Positions 24,120 to 31,986 of a DNA stretch of 36,823 bases are shown here, piece by piece. Under the pieces are notes generated by a model that saw nothing but the letters and a program-made list of their open reading frames with translations, had not been told where the DNA came from and ran no database searches. A program made the translations under genes and the position numbers. The first letter of the stretch is position 1. Each line of letters starts with the position of its first letter. The stretch is from NCBI RefSeq assembly GCF_002920635.1, contig NZ_PQSR01000075.1, forward strand, positions 1 through 36,823, written 5' to 3'. Source of the DNA: Streptomyces sp. Ru72 (GTDB lineage: Bacteria > Actinomycetota > Actinomycetes > Streptomycetales > Streptomycetaceae).

Positions 24120-25205
24120 ATGTCGCTCACACTGCCCGGCGAGCTCGTCTGGGTGCTCGACCTCCTCGGCTACAGCTGGCCCGAGGCCGACGAAGAGGCA
24201 CTGCACGAGGTCGCCGAGGCCTGGCGTAGTTTCGGCAGGGCGCTCGACGACATCGAGACGCAGGGCGAAGGCTTCGCCCGCACCGTCGTCGCCGCCAACG
24301 CCGGCACGGCCGTCGACGGCTTCAGCAAGACCTGGGGCGCCTACACCGGCGCGAACGGCGAGGACAGATACCTCCCCGACGCGAAGACCGCGTGCGAGGT
24401 GATCGCTCTCGCCTTCGACGCAGCGGCGGTGGCGGTCCTCACGGCAAAGCTGTCCGTGATCGCGCAGCTCGTCGCCCTCGCCTTGGAGATCATCGCGGCG
24501 CAGGCGTCGGCACCCTTCACCTTCGGACTGTCCGAGATCGGCGGGCTCGGCGCGACGCAGGCCACGCGCGTGATCGTCCGGGAGCTGCTGGACAAGCTCA
24601 AGAGGGAGGTGATGGAGGCGATCACCAAGGCCATGGAGCACGCCTCCATGGACGCCCTCAAGAAGATCGCCAAGGAGCAGCTCGAGAAGATCACCAAGGA
24701 GAAGGTCAAGCAGTTCGCCAAGGACCAGATCAGGCAGCAGGCCAAGCAGTTCGTCCAGGAGAAGGTGGTCGACGCCGCCAAGGACAAGGCCAAAGAGGCC
24801 GCCATCGGAATGGCGCAGGACATCGGCCGGCAGAGCATCGAGACCTACTTCGACGCGCGCTCCGGCATCGACCTCGGGGAGACGGCGGGCGTCGCCAGGA
24901 CGGCGGCCGGTGAGTACGTGGACGGTCTCAAGAACGAGGTCACCGGGGGAGAGGGGTCGACCTTCGCCGACTACACCGATGTGTCCGGGCACGTGGACAA
25001 CGCCGTGAACAGCGCGACGGAGAAGGCCGGCGGGGTGTCGGGGACCGCGTACAGCGAGGTGTCGACGCTCTGGCCGGACACGGTGCCCATACGGCGCAGG
25101 CGTCCGGCGGCGACGAATCCGGCGCCTCCGTGGACGGTTCCGGCTCGACCTCCACGGAGGGTTCCGGCTCCTCGGGCACCGTGCAGGCGTCCCACAGAGC
25201 CGTAG
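24120..25205 (+). CDS. Large WXG100-like domain protein, probably frameshifted at its C-terminus
   Basis: The open frame gives 361 aa. The N-terminus (L-P-G-E-L-V-W-V-L-D-L-L-G-Y-S-W-P-E-A-D) is typical of the WXG100-like domain that heads CpnT-type and polymorphic-toxin proteins. A long Lys/Gln/Glu-rich helical stretch, about 180-245, looks like a coiled coil. From about 25080 the frame turns into Pro/Arg junk. The -1 frame instead reads a sensible Gly/Ser/Thr-rich tail (H-T-A-Q-A-S-G-G-D-E-S-G) that ends W-A-R-S-E-F-G and stops at 25285. So the native product probably has about 388 residues, and one base is missing here, by mutation or assembly error. No toxin domain is recognised. Confidence 0.75.
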   Translation: MSLTLPGELVWVLDLLGYSWPEADEEALHEVAEAWRSFGRALDDIETQGEGFARTVVAANAGTAVDGFSKTWGAYTGANGEDRYLPDAKTACEVIALAFDAAAVAVLTAKLSVIAQLVALALEIIAAQASAPFTFGLSEIGGLGATQATRVIVRELLDKLKREVMEAITKAMEHASMDALKKIAKEQLEKITKEKVKQFAKDQIRQQAKQFVQEKVVDAAKDKAKEAAIGMAQDIGRQSIETYFDARSGIDLGETAGVARTAAGEYVDGLKNEVTGGEGSTFADYTDVSGHVDNAVNSATEKAGGVSGTAYSEVSTLWPDTVPIRRRRPAATNPAPPWTVPARPPRRVPAPRAPCRRPTEP

Positions 25206-25285
25206 CCACCGCCTCCGCGGCGCGCTCCAGCTCCTCCAACACCTCGGAGAGCACGGACGACTGGGCTCGAAGCGAGTTCGGATGA

Positions 25286-25641
25286 CGTCATCGCCGCCTG
25301 TCACCGCGCTGACCGCGCCCTCACGGACGTAACCACCCTCACGCTCGGACAGGCGTGCCCGACCCGTGACCGCCGGCGGAACTGGACCGCGAGCGTGCCG
25401 AACAGGACGCGTCGGTGCACGGCTGAGACCGCGGAGGCGGTCGGCTCCGTGCTGGGGTTCGAAGTGACGGTGTCCGAACATGAAGTCGTTCGGACACGGC
25501 GGCATGGCACGGCTGCTTCGGCCCCCATCGGTCGAAACCGTCGGCGAGCGGGCAGAGTTGGGGAATGCTCCGGTGGTGAAGTCGTCGGCTAGGCTGTGCG
25601 CCTCGAACTCATGAGTGAGCAGGAGCAACGGGGGTTGCCTT
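25286..25641. other. Degenerate stretch after the WXG100-like gene
   Basis: An ATG overlaps the restored stop (ATGA at 25282-25285) but its frame closes after 16 codons. The frame beside it reads D-D-V-I-A-A-C-H-R-A-D-R-A-L-T-D-V and stays open to about 25592 without a start. This looks like a coupled gene that has lost its frame. No product can be assigned. Confidence 0.35.
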
Positions 25642-25956
25642 ATGTCCACTTGGGTGGACTTGCCATGCTCTGAAGGGCACTTGGACCGGCCGATCGGGAG
25701 CCGACGTGGCTTCTGAATTCCCCCGGCTGATGAAGCAGGACTTCTCCGACCCGGAAGCCGCTGCCAAGGGCCGGCGCAATCTGTCGACGACCATGGCCCC
25801 CCTCAGCGACCGCCACCGTCGGCAGGTCACCGGGCCGACGAGGGCAGCGACTCTCTCGAGAACCAGGGAAGAGTCATCGCGGGCGAGCAGCCGGCGGAGG
25901 TTCCGAAGGAGGGCGGTGACGAGCCGCCGGAGGTGGACATCACCCTCGGCCTGTAA
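25642..25956 (+). pseudogene. Small gene with two compensating frameshifts
   Basis: The ATG at 25642 (GGGGG seven bases upstream) opens M-S-T-W-V-D-L-P-C-S-E-G, but that frame stops at 25716. The protein-like sequence continues in the +1 frame (A-D-V-A-S-E-F-P-R-L-M-K-Q-D-F-S-D-P) to about 25830. It then returns to the first frame (A-D-E-G-S-D-S-L-E-N-Q-G) and ends D-I-T-L-G-L at 25956. Read together they give a polar protein of about 105 aa, unrecognised. The last frame overlaps the start of the lipoprotein gene, as coupled genes do, so its end is probably real. Either decay or base-call errors explain it. Confidence 0.5.
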
Positions 25957-26485
25957 CTCCCTTCTCCGTACGGTACTCGCCGCCTCCTCGGTCCTGCTCC
26001 TGACGGGAGGCTGTATGTCCCAGAGCGACGACCGCAACGCTCCGCTGCCCCGCATGGAGAAGGACGCCGCGCTGAAATGGGCCAAGGACCACACCGCGTA
26101 CATGGCCCGGCTCACCGATGTCGAACTCACCCCCTCGACGGCCAAGGTGAATTTCGAGGCGTGCGTCGGTGAGAACGACGAGGTCGCCGAGGACGGCCGG
26201 TACAGCCTCTTCTACTACGTCAACTCCCCGGCCCCTGTGACGGAGCACACACGCGTCGTGCGGATGCTCCGCCGGGAACTCTCTCGGCAAGGGTACGAGG
26301 TCACCTCATACCGGGAGTTCAAGAACGCTTATACGTCGGCGGTGTTCAGAGCCCGCAACAAGAAGAACTCCTATGTGGTCACGGCCGACACCGTCGGTTC
26401 GGGCAAGAAGGAGCCACAGGAACTCTCTTTCGCCGTACGCACCCCGTGCATGCTCCCGCCCGGAGTGAAGCAGCAGCAGTTCTAA
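25916..26485 (+). CDS. Putative lipoprotein
   Basis: This encodes 189 aa. I chose the GTG at 25916 because AAGGAGG lies just upstream and the product then begins M-T-S-R-R-R-W, a proper n-region, followed by a hydrophobic core and the lipobox-like L-L-L-T-G-G-C (Cys at about residue 33). The mature domain has about 155 residues, mixed alpha/beta, with two more cysteines. The open frame extends back to 25706, but that part belongs to the overlapped upstream gene. It is anchored outside the membrane; function unknown. It precedes an EspC/WXG-like gene by 29 bases, so the two are probably co-transcribed. Confidence 0.7.
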   Translation: MTSRRRWTSPSACNSLLRTVLAASSVLLLTGGCMSQSDDRNAPLPRMEKDAALKWAKDHTAYMARLTDVELTPSTAKVNFEACVGENDEVAEDGRYSLFYYVNSPAPVTEHTRVVRMLRRELSRQGYEVTSYREFKNAYTSAVFRARNKKNSYVVTADTVGSGKKEPQELSFAVRTPCMLPPGVKQQQF

Positions 26486-26514
26486 CGGCCACAAGGAACT
26501 GAGAGGAACCGCAC

Positions 26515-27045
26515 GTGTCCCAGCGCACCGATGTCGACCCGGCTGAACTCCGCGCCTCCGCCGGAGCCTGCGACGGCATAGCCCGGACCATGAAGGACCC
26601 CGCCGACAAGGCGGTCAAGGAGGCAGGGACGGCGGGCGGCTCGCTCACGGGCTGGTCGATCGGACCCGCCCTGGCGGAGATCGCCACCAGCTGGAAGCCC
26701 GCGCTCGACGGTCTGCACGCCCGTATCCAAGCCGGTGGGGACAATCTCAGGTCGTCGGCGGACGGCCACGAGTGGAACGACGAGCGGGTCTCCCAGGACT
26801 TCGAGAAGATGGGCACGGACACCGCGACGCAGGCCACTCCCGGTGTGATGCCCGCGGTGCTTCGCCCGCGCGGGGGCGAGCAGCACCCCGTCCGGCACCC
26901 GGACGCCGCCCCGGGCTTCGACCCGGGGGGCCGCCCGTCCGGCGACGGACCACTGGACCCGCGCACCTCGTACGGCACGAACATGCCGACATACGACGAG
27001 ACCATCGGCACCCGCCCCACGCCCGGCACGAACGACTTCGGCTGA
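26515..27045 (+). CDS. WXG100/EspC-like protein with a Pro/Gly-rich tail
   Basis: This encodes 176 aa from a GTG after GAGAGGAACC. Residues 1-100 form a helical hairpin of the WXG100/EspC type: T-D-V-D-P-A-E-L-R-A at the start, S-W-K-P-A-L-D-G-L at the turn region, and a final helix with A-D-G-H-E-W-N-D-E-R. The remaining 75 residues are Pro/Gly/Asp-rich and disordered-looking, ending N-D-F-G. No YxxxD/E signal is found. It is the last gene of the T7SS-linked region. Confidence 0.75.
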   Translation: MSQRTDVDPAELRASAGACDGIARTMKDPADKAVKEAGTAGGSLTGWSIGPALAEIATSWKPALDGLHARIQAGGDNLRSSADGHEWNDERVSQDFEKMGTDTATQATPGVMPAVLRPRGGEQHPVRHPDAAPGFDPGGRPSGDGPLDPRTSYGTNMPTYDETIGTRPTPGTNDFG

Positions 27046-27136
27046 CGCGCCGCAGTGCCTCACACGGGCACCCGCACCTACGTGACCGCGGCAACGCGGG
27101 CCGCGCGGGGCGGGTGCGCCGGCGCAGCGGTGCTCC

Positions 27137-27443
27137 GTGCGGAGCACATTGGTGCTGGAAGATCTGAGGGTGCAGAAGACCACACGAGCGGATGGCAGTT
27201 GGTCGTTCCCCATCCTTTGGCCGGACTGCTCGGTGGGCGAAGAAGCCGAGAGCTGTCTGCGCCTCCACGAAGGCTCGGGCTCCCCGGGGACCTGGGCCTC
27301 CTACACCGTCGATCACCTTCGGTGGCGCATCCGTGAAGGGCTGAGCACGGAGCGATCACGCTGACGACCTCCGCGAGCATCTTCCAGTTCGGGCGGGCGG
27401 GCGGGACGTTGCGCGGCCGAAGATCGAGCAAGAACGATCCTGA
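27137..27443 (+). pseudogene. Frameshifted N-terminal fragment of a tyrosine-recombinase-like protein
   Basis: One frame reads V-Q-K-T-T-R-A-D-G-S-W-S-F and V-D-H-L-R-W-R-I-R-E-G-L-S-T-E before a stop at 27364. The adjacent frame continues D-D-L-R-E-H-L-P-V-R-A-G to a stop at 27443. From memory of the family, this order (short strand-rich head, H-E-G-S-G, D-H-L-R-W, then a D-L-R motif) is like the N-terminal, core-binding part of Streptomyces tyrosine recombinases. The catalytic C-terminal half with R-H-R-Y is absent. It is a remnant, not functional. Confidence 0.5.
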
Positions 27444-27532
27444 AACGGAATCGGGAGTCCCTCGGATGTCGTCCCTCAGTTTCGCCGAAGCAGCCGGGTC
27501 GCGTCGCTGCGTCGGCAGTCGCCCGCCGCCTC

Positions 27533-27853
27533 ACCGCTTTGGCTGTCCGGGCCTGGCGGCCCCGCTGCTTTCCCCAGGCCGGGGGACAGCAGGACCCGCT
27601 GCTGCTCATCGAGCCTGTCCGCCGGAGCGGCGCCGTGCTCGTCCCCACCGTGAACGACGTGCCGTAGCTCTGCTGCGCCATGCCGAACCGGACACTCCCT
27701 GCCGGACCGAGGCCCGCGCCGCAGGCCGATGCCACCGGCGGCATCGTCGTCCGAGTCCACGGCATCGAGCAGGCTGAGGCCGTCCTCACGGCAGACCTGG
27801 TCCTCTGCGCTGCACCTGCTGACCCGACCCCGACCGCCCGAAGAGGGAACCTC
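27533..27853 (+). pseudogene. Decayed afsA homologue with an internal deletion
   Basis: In one frame this reads A-V-R-A-W-R-P-R-C-F-P-Q-A-G-G-Q-Q-D-P-L-L-L-I-E, matching F-A-V-R-A-Q-W-P-R and G-G-Y-Q-D-P-M-L-L-I-E of the intact afsA homologue at 33233. After one TAG at 27664 the same frame continues with P-Q-A-D-A-T-G-G-I-V-V-R-V-H-G and E-A-V-L-T-A-D-L-V-L, matching the C-terminal P-Q-V-D-G-A-T-G, V-R-V-C-G and G-V-F-T-A-A-L-T-L. About 190 residues between these blocks are missing. The tail joins the epimerase gene in frame, which explains the over-long open frame there. Confidence 0.7.
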
Positions 27854-28828
27854 GTGCCAACCACCGTTCTGATCACCGGCGCGGCCGGATTCATCGGCCG
27901 TCAGGTCACCCGCGAGGCCGCCCGCCAGGGCATGGACCTCCGGCTGATGTCCCATCGCAGGCCGCTGCCCGGCTCCGACGGTGAGGCGACCGCCGGGCGA
28001 TCACCGGTGACCGGCCGGCCCGCCCTGTCCGTCCGGGCCGACCTGGCCGACCCTCCCTCGCTGCGCGGGGTGTGCGAGGGGGTGGAGGTGCTGCTGCACT
28101 GTGCCGCGCAGATCGGTGGCACCCCCGAGACCAATGAGACAGTCAACGCCCGGGGCACGCAGGCCCTGGTCGCCGAAGCCCGCCGGGCCGGGGTGTCCCG
28201 TATCGTCCAGATCAGCACGGCCTCCGTGTACGGGCGGGGCGATTACCGCCGGGCCCGCCCGGAGGACCTGGTCCGCAACCCGGAATCGCCGACCTCGGCG
28301 ACCCGGGCCGTGGCCGAGGACGCCGTGCTCGCCGCAGGCGGGATCGTGCTCCGCCCGCACTTCGTCCACGGCCCGGGCGACACCTGGCTGGTGTCGGGGC
28401 TGGCCGGTGTTCTGCAGGCACTGCCCGGAACGGTCGAGGGCTGGCCCGCACGGCTCTCGCTGGTGTCCGTGCACGACTTGGCGCGCCTGGCGGTCGGGGC
28501 GAGCCTCGCCCCGCTGCACAACCTGACCGCGAGCGTCTACCACTGCGCCCATCCGGAGCCGGTGACCGCTCGCGACCTGCTGCGGGCGGTGGCCGACTGT
28601 GCTGGGCTGGCATGGCCGCCACGAGAACTGACGATACGTCAGGCGCGCGACCTGCTCTCCGACGACCCGCGCTCCCGGCACGCGCTCGGCATGCTCACCT
28701 CCGACCACTGGTTCGACGGGGAACAGCTCTGGTCGGATCTGGCCGAGGTACCTGGGCCGCCTTTCGCGGAGTCCTTCGCGCGGTACGCGCCGTGGTACCG
28801 GGAGCAGCTGCGTCCTGCCCGGCAGTGA
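27854..28828 (+). CDS. NAD-dependent epimerase/dehydratase-type SDR (JadW2-like position)
   Basis: This encodes 324 aa of the extended short-chain dehydrogenase family, with the NAD-binding G-A-A-G-F-I-G near residue 8. I chose the GTG at 27854 after AGAGGGAAC. The upstream open frame is afsA debris. The usual active-site Y-x-x-x-K is not intact: where it should lie the protein reads S-A-T-R-A-V-A-E-D, with neither the Tyr nor the Lys. S-T-A-S-V-Y keeps the preceding Ser/Thr region. In several butyrolactone clusters such a gene sits beside afsA (for example jadW2 next to jadW1), and the afsA debris just upstream fits that. It probably has a modified or lost redox activity. Confidence 0.8.
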   Translation: MPTTVLITGAAGFIGRQVTREAARQGMDLRLMSHRRPLPGSDGEATAGRSPVTGRPALSVRADLADPPSLRGVCEGVEVLLHCAAQIGGTPETNETVNARGTQALVAEARRAGVSRIVQISTASVYGRGDYRRARPEDLVRNPESPTSATRAVAEDAVLAAGGIVLRPHFVHGPGDTWLVSGLAGVLQALPGTVEGWPARLSLVSVHDLARLAVGASLAPLHNLTASVYHCAHPEPVTARDLLRAVADCAGLAWPPRELTIRQARDLLSDDPRSRHALGMLTSDHWFDGEQLWSDLAEVPGPPFAESFARYAPWYREQLRPARQ

Positions 28829-29188
28829 GCAGGGCGGCCCAGGCCGCGGGCAACGGCCGCCCGACGCCGGTTGCCGGCACGGGGCGTGAGCCGGCGGAAT
28901 CCGGGGAGCTCGAGGGCGGCTGCGTGGCGGGTGCGGTCCACGGGGGGCGGCCGGACGGCTGTGCACGGTCAGGTCCTCCGCGGTGCCGCCCCGGCCGCGC
29001 GACGGCCCTGACCCGACCCGGCGTCACCTTGTCGGTACGAGCGGCGTCGACCGCGTCGACGGCCTTGAGGGGCCGGAGCCGGACGGTCGAGCGTACGTCA
29101 CGGGCGTACGGTTGCGGCGCCGGCGTGGCCGGGCCGGGTACCGGTCGCCTCTCGTCGGGATCCTGACGGCCACTCGTGTGCCGGGGGC
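28829..29188. other. 360-base gap between convergent genes
   Basis: No gene, operator or strong terminator is recognised between the epimerase stop and the kinase stop. Open frames across it are G+C artefacts. Confidence 0.5.
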
Positions 29189-30310
29189 TCAGTGGCTGTG
29201 CACCGGGAGGTGGATCTCCACCACGGTGCCGGACCCGCCACCGGCGGCGATGTCCGTGCGGCCGCCGAGGTCCTCGACCCGCTCGGTGAGGAAGCGCAGG
29301 TTCTCGACCACGTGCGCCGCGGCCCGGTGCCCGTCGTCGGTCACCTTCGCGTGCAGCCAGCGCCGGTTGACGCGGACGACGGCAGCCACGTGCTGCGCGC
29401 CGGAGCGTGTCACGCGGTCGCGCAGTGCCTCACGCAGCGCGAAGTAGATTTCCACCCGGCACCGTTCGGTGAGGACGCGCTCGTCCCCGATGACCTGGAC
29501 GGAGGTCCGGACGCGGGAGCCCGCAACGCCGTCCCGGGCGCGCAGCCCGGAGAGGAAGCCCTCCAGGGCCTCCCGCAGCGGCGGCAGGTCGCACCCGCGT
29601 CGCGCCCCGCCGATCAGCGCTCGGTTCTCCCGTTCGGCCTCGGCCAACGACCTGGCGGCGGCGGTGAGATGGGCGTCGCGGCCGCCGGGATCGCGGATCG
29701 CGGCGTCAAGATGAAGCCGGGTGTCGGAGAGCGCGCCCCCCAGCTCGTCGTGCAGCTGCCGGGCCACTCGACGGCGCTCGTTCCATCCGTCGTCACCGGA
29801 CCACACCTCCTCGGCGGTCTCCTGCAGGCACTCGCCGAGCCGCCGCGCCACGGCCGCAGCACGCAGCAGACCGGTCTCGTTGTGCGCTATGCCGTTCTCC
29901 AGTACGTGCAGAAGTGTGCACTCCAACAGCAGGGCCGCCGCGGCGACCACCTGGTGCGGCGAGGCCGATGGCGGGGTGATCGGGGTGGGCCGCGGGCCGC
30001 CCGCCCCGTCCCGGGCACAGGCGCGGGCCAGGGCGGCGCGGCCGAACTTCCGTAGCGCCGCGTGCAGTTCGGGCACCTCCGCCTCGGCCGGGGCGAGGAC
30101 ACCGGGCAGCCGGGCGGCGAACCGGTCCAGGACGGCCTCGGCCTCCCAGGTCCCCAGAGTCGGGGAGGCCACCGGGAGAAGGGCGGTGAAGGCGGCGGTT
30201 CCGGTGCCGGGCCGCGAGCGCAGGGACATCCGTGCCGCCGCGCGGACCAGTCCTTCGTGCAGGACTTCGGTGAATCCGTTGCCCACCACGGGGGCAGTCG
30301 TGCTGCTCAT
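29189..30310 (-). CDS. NarL-type sensor histidine kinase with a degenerate ATPase domain
   Basis: This encodes 373 aa. The ATG at 30310 follows CGGAGGAG. The first 165 residues are an Ala/Arg-rich sensor part with no membrane helix, so it is cytosolic. A HisKA_3 box follows: E-R-R-R-V-A-R-Q-L-H-D-E-L-G-G, with H187 as phosphoacceptor. The C-terminal ATPase domain keeps D-D-G and a terminal G-G-G-S-G-T-V-V-E-I-H-L-P-V. The N-box reads E-A-L-R-D-R-V-T-R-S-G-A instead of E-A-L-x-N-x-x-K-H-A, so the Mg-binding Asn and the His are lost. No partner NarL-type regulator is adjacent. An ARE-like operator lies 47 bases upstream of the start. Confidence 0.75.
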   Translation of the reverse strand: MSSTTAPVVGNGFTEVLHEGLVRAAARMSLRSRPGTGTAAFTALLPVASPTLGTWEAEAVLDRFAARLPGVLAPAEAEVPELHAALRKFGRAALARACARDGAGGPRPTPITPPSASPHQVVAAAALLLECTLLHVLENGIAHNETGLLRAAAVARRLGECLQETAEEVWSGDDGWNERRRVARQLHDELGGALSDTRLHLDAAIRDPGGRDAHLTAAARSLAEAERENRALIGGARRGCDLPPLREALEGFLSGLRARDGVAGSRVRTSVQVIGDERVLTERCRVEIYFALREALRDRVTRSGAQHVAAVVRVNRRWLHAKVTDDGHRAAAHVVENLRFLTERVEDLGGRTDIAAGGGSGTVVEIHLPVHSH

Positions 30311-30356
30311 CGGGCTCCTCCGCACTTTGCCTGCGCCATGCCTCCGACCCAACATA

Positions 30357-30378
30357 ACAAACAGACCTGTCTGATTGT
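30357..30378. promoter_or_regulatory. ARE-type operator 1, upstream of the histidine kinase
   Basis: A 22-base palindrome with arms of ten bases (ACAAACAGAC and GTCTGATTGT, one mismatch) around CT. Size and symmetry are those of the autoregulatory elements bound by ArpA/ScbR-type butyrolactone receptors. It lies between the kinase start (30310) and the divergent TetR gene (30606), so it could control both. Confidence 0.75.
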
Positions 30379-30605
30379 CTACACCCTCCGCTGCACTCGG
30401 CTTGGCCGCGAGGGTCAAATGTTCCGATAAGTCGACTGATTTTGCTGGAAGTTGCGGGAGTGCCGGACCGTTGCAAGCAAGACTCCGCCCCCTGGGTGTA
30501 AAAGAAACAGGCGTGGTTGTATGATTTCAATCGAGCCGATGTGATCTACGGCACCACAACGGGGTGATGTGTAGTGCTCATGCCAAGAAGGAGCGGTGCA
30601 GCCCG

Positions 30606-31175
30606 ATGTATACACGGTCCGCACAGACCCGTCAGGTTCTCGTCCGCGCGACGGCCGAGCTGATAGCAGAAGGTCGGGTCTCCGACGCGGGTCTGGTCAA
30701 TATCTGCCGTAGGGCGGGCGTGAGCCGGGGAGCTCTCTACCACCACTTCGCCTCGACGACGGAACTGACGGCCGCCGTCTACGACCAGGCGCGCAGCCGG
30801 GTCGTGGCGCTGATGGAGGAAGCGTTCGAGGGGCCGCCGACGGACGCGCCGGAGCGGTTCTTCGTCGCCCTCGGCGCGGCGATGCGCACCGAGAAGACCG
30901 TTCGTGCGGGCATGCAGCTGGCGGCGGACGGGACGGACGGCCGGCCGTCCCTGCGCGATGAACTGCTGACCCTGGTGAATCAGCGGGTGGCGGAGGCGCA
31001 CGAGGGGGCGGTCGTCCCCTCCGCGGAGGATCTGGCGGACCTTACCGTGGTGGTGGCCGCCGGGATCGAGTCCTTGGGGCATGCGGACCCGGCCTGGTGG
31101 GAGGTCAAGACCTCGCAGCGGCTGTGGGAGTTGCTGCGTCCGCTGTTCCGTACGGCCCGCGAAAGGCGGGCCTGA
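30606..31175 (+). CDS. TetR-family regulator
   Basis: This encodes 189 aa. A TetR N-terminal HTH is clear: A-T-A-E-L-I-A-E-G at helix 1, then N-I-C-R-R-A-G-V-S-R-G-A-L-Y-H-H-F. The C-terminal ligand domain is of typical length. I chose the ATG at 30606; AAGGAG lies 12 bases upstream, a little far. Position opposite a kinase and convergent with a butyrolactone receptor suggests a pseudo-receptor or cluster repressor, as JadR2 is for jadomycin. That parallel is inferred from gene order. Confidence 0.85.
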   Translation: MYTRSAQTRQVLVRATAELIAEGRVSDAGLVNICRRAGVSRGALYHHFASTTELTAAVYDQARSRVVALMEEAFEGPPTDAPERFFVALGAAMRTEKTVRAGMQLAADGTDGRPSLRDELLTLVNQRVAEAHEGAVVPSAEDLADLTVVVAAGIESLGHADPAWWEVKTSQRLWELLRPLFRTARERRA

Positions 31176-31222
31176 AGCCCGCCTGGGGGCCGGGCCCGAG
31201 GCCGCCGGCCTCAGGCCCGCCT
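31164..31222. terminator. Bidirectional terminator between the two convergent TetR genes
   Basis: AGGCGGGCCTGA (31164-31175) and TCAGGCCCGCCT (31211-31222) are exact reverse complements. Each arm carries or touches the stop codon of its gene. Smaller alternative hairpins (GGCGGGC/GCCCGCC) lie inside. Confidence 0.75.
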
Positions 31223-31842
31223 CATGCCGTGGTGGCGGCCGGCGGCAGGGTGGTGCGCAGGCGGCTGATCATGCCGGGGGTGGCCAGGCCGGGCAGCAGG
31301 AAACGCCAGAACACGGCCACCCGCTCGGGTAGGTCCTCCCGCTTGGTGTAGGCGCGGGACATGATCTGGAGGCCGGTGAAGGCACCCACGATGGTGGCCG
31401 CGGCCTCCTGCACGTTCACGCCCGGCAGGATCTCGCCCCGCTCGACGCCCTGTTTCAGCAGTTCGGCGATCGTGCTGGTGGACTGTTCGTACGCGGTTTC
31501 CGGCGGGACGGACAACGAGGTCTGCTCGACCGCCAGGCGCACGCTCGCGCGGAGTACCGAGTCGTGCTGGAGCCGCTGGGCGAACCCCAGGGTCAGATCG
31601 ATCACGGCCTGGAGCCTCAGTGGTTGCTCCGGCACCTCCAGTGCCTCGCCGTGCGCCTCCAGCAGAGCCGCGGCGATGGCCTCCTTGGAGGGGAAGTGGT
31701 GGTACAGCGAGCCGCGGGTGAGCCCCGTCCGGGCCAGGATCTCGTTGGTGCTGGCAGCGTCATAGCCGCGCTCGTCGAACACCTGAGCGGCGGCCTCGAG
31801 GATCGACCGTCGCGACCGCTTTCCGCGTTCCTGTTGAGCCAT
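31222..31842 (-). CDS. Gamma-butyrolactone receptor, ArpA/ScbR family
   Basis: This encodes 206 aa. The HTH (Y-D-A-A-S-T-N-E-I-L-A-R-T-G-L-T-R-G-S-L-Y-H-H-F, interrupted here only for length) and the C-terminal F-T-G-L-Q-I-M-S-R-A with R-E-D-L-P-E-R-V and F-W-R-F-L-L-P-G-L are hallmark segments of ArpA/ScbR-type receptors. These repress target genes until they bind a butyrolactone-type ligand. An operator of the local type lies 21 bases upstream of its start, so autoregulation is likely. The afsA homologue at 33233 would make the ligand precursor. Confidence 0.92.
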   Translation of the reverse strand: MAQQERGKRSRRSILEAAAQVFDERGYDAASTNEILARTGLTRGSLYHHFPSKEAIAAALLEAHGEALEVPEQPLRLQAVIDLTLGFAQRLQHDSVLRASVRLAVEQTSLSVPPETAYEQSTSTIAELLKQGVERGEILPGVNVQEAAATIVGAFTGLQIMSRAYTKREDLPERVAVFWRFLLPGLATPGMISRLRTTLPPAATTA

Positions 31843-31862
31843 GACAGATCCTTACCTCGACT

Positions 31863-31884
31863 CTTAACAGACTTGTCTGTATGT
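31863..31884. promoter_or_regulatory. ARE-type operator 2, upstream of the butyrolactone receptor gene
   Basis: ACAGAC-TT-GTCTGT is a perfect 14-base palindrome here, in a 22-base site of the same layout as operator 1. It probably mediates autoregulation of the receptor. Confidence 0.75.
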
Positions 31885-31986
31885 TAACTGTCGAGGGGCG
31901 GCACGTCAGCCCTCTGGGCGCGCGGCAGTTGCGCCCAGTGGTCGTACCGGGGTCTTGTGCAGCGGTTCCAGGGACGCCTGGGTGTC

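Noticed and set aside
27680..27853. N-terminal extension of the epimerase
   Set aside because: The sequence matches the C-terminus of AfsA, not an SDR. The GTG at 27854 begins exactly at the NAD-binding strand.
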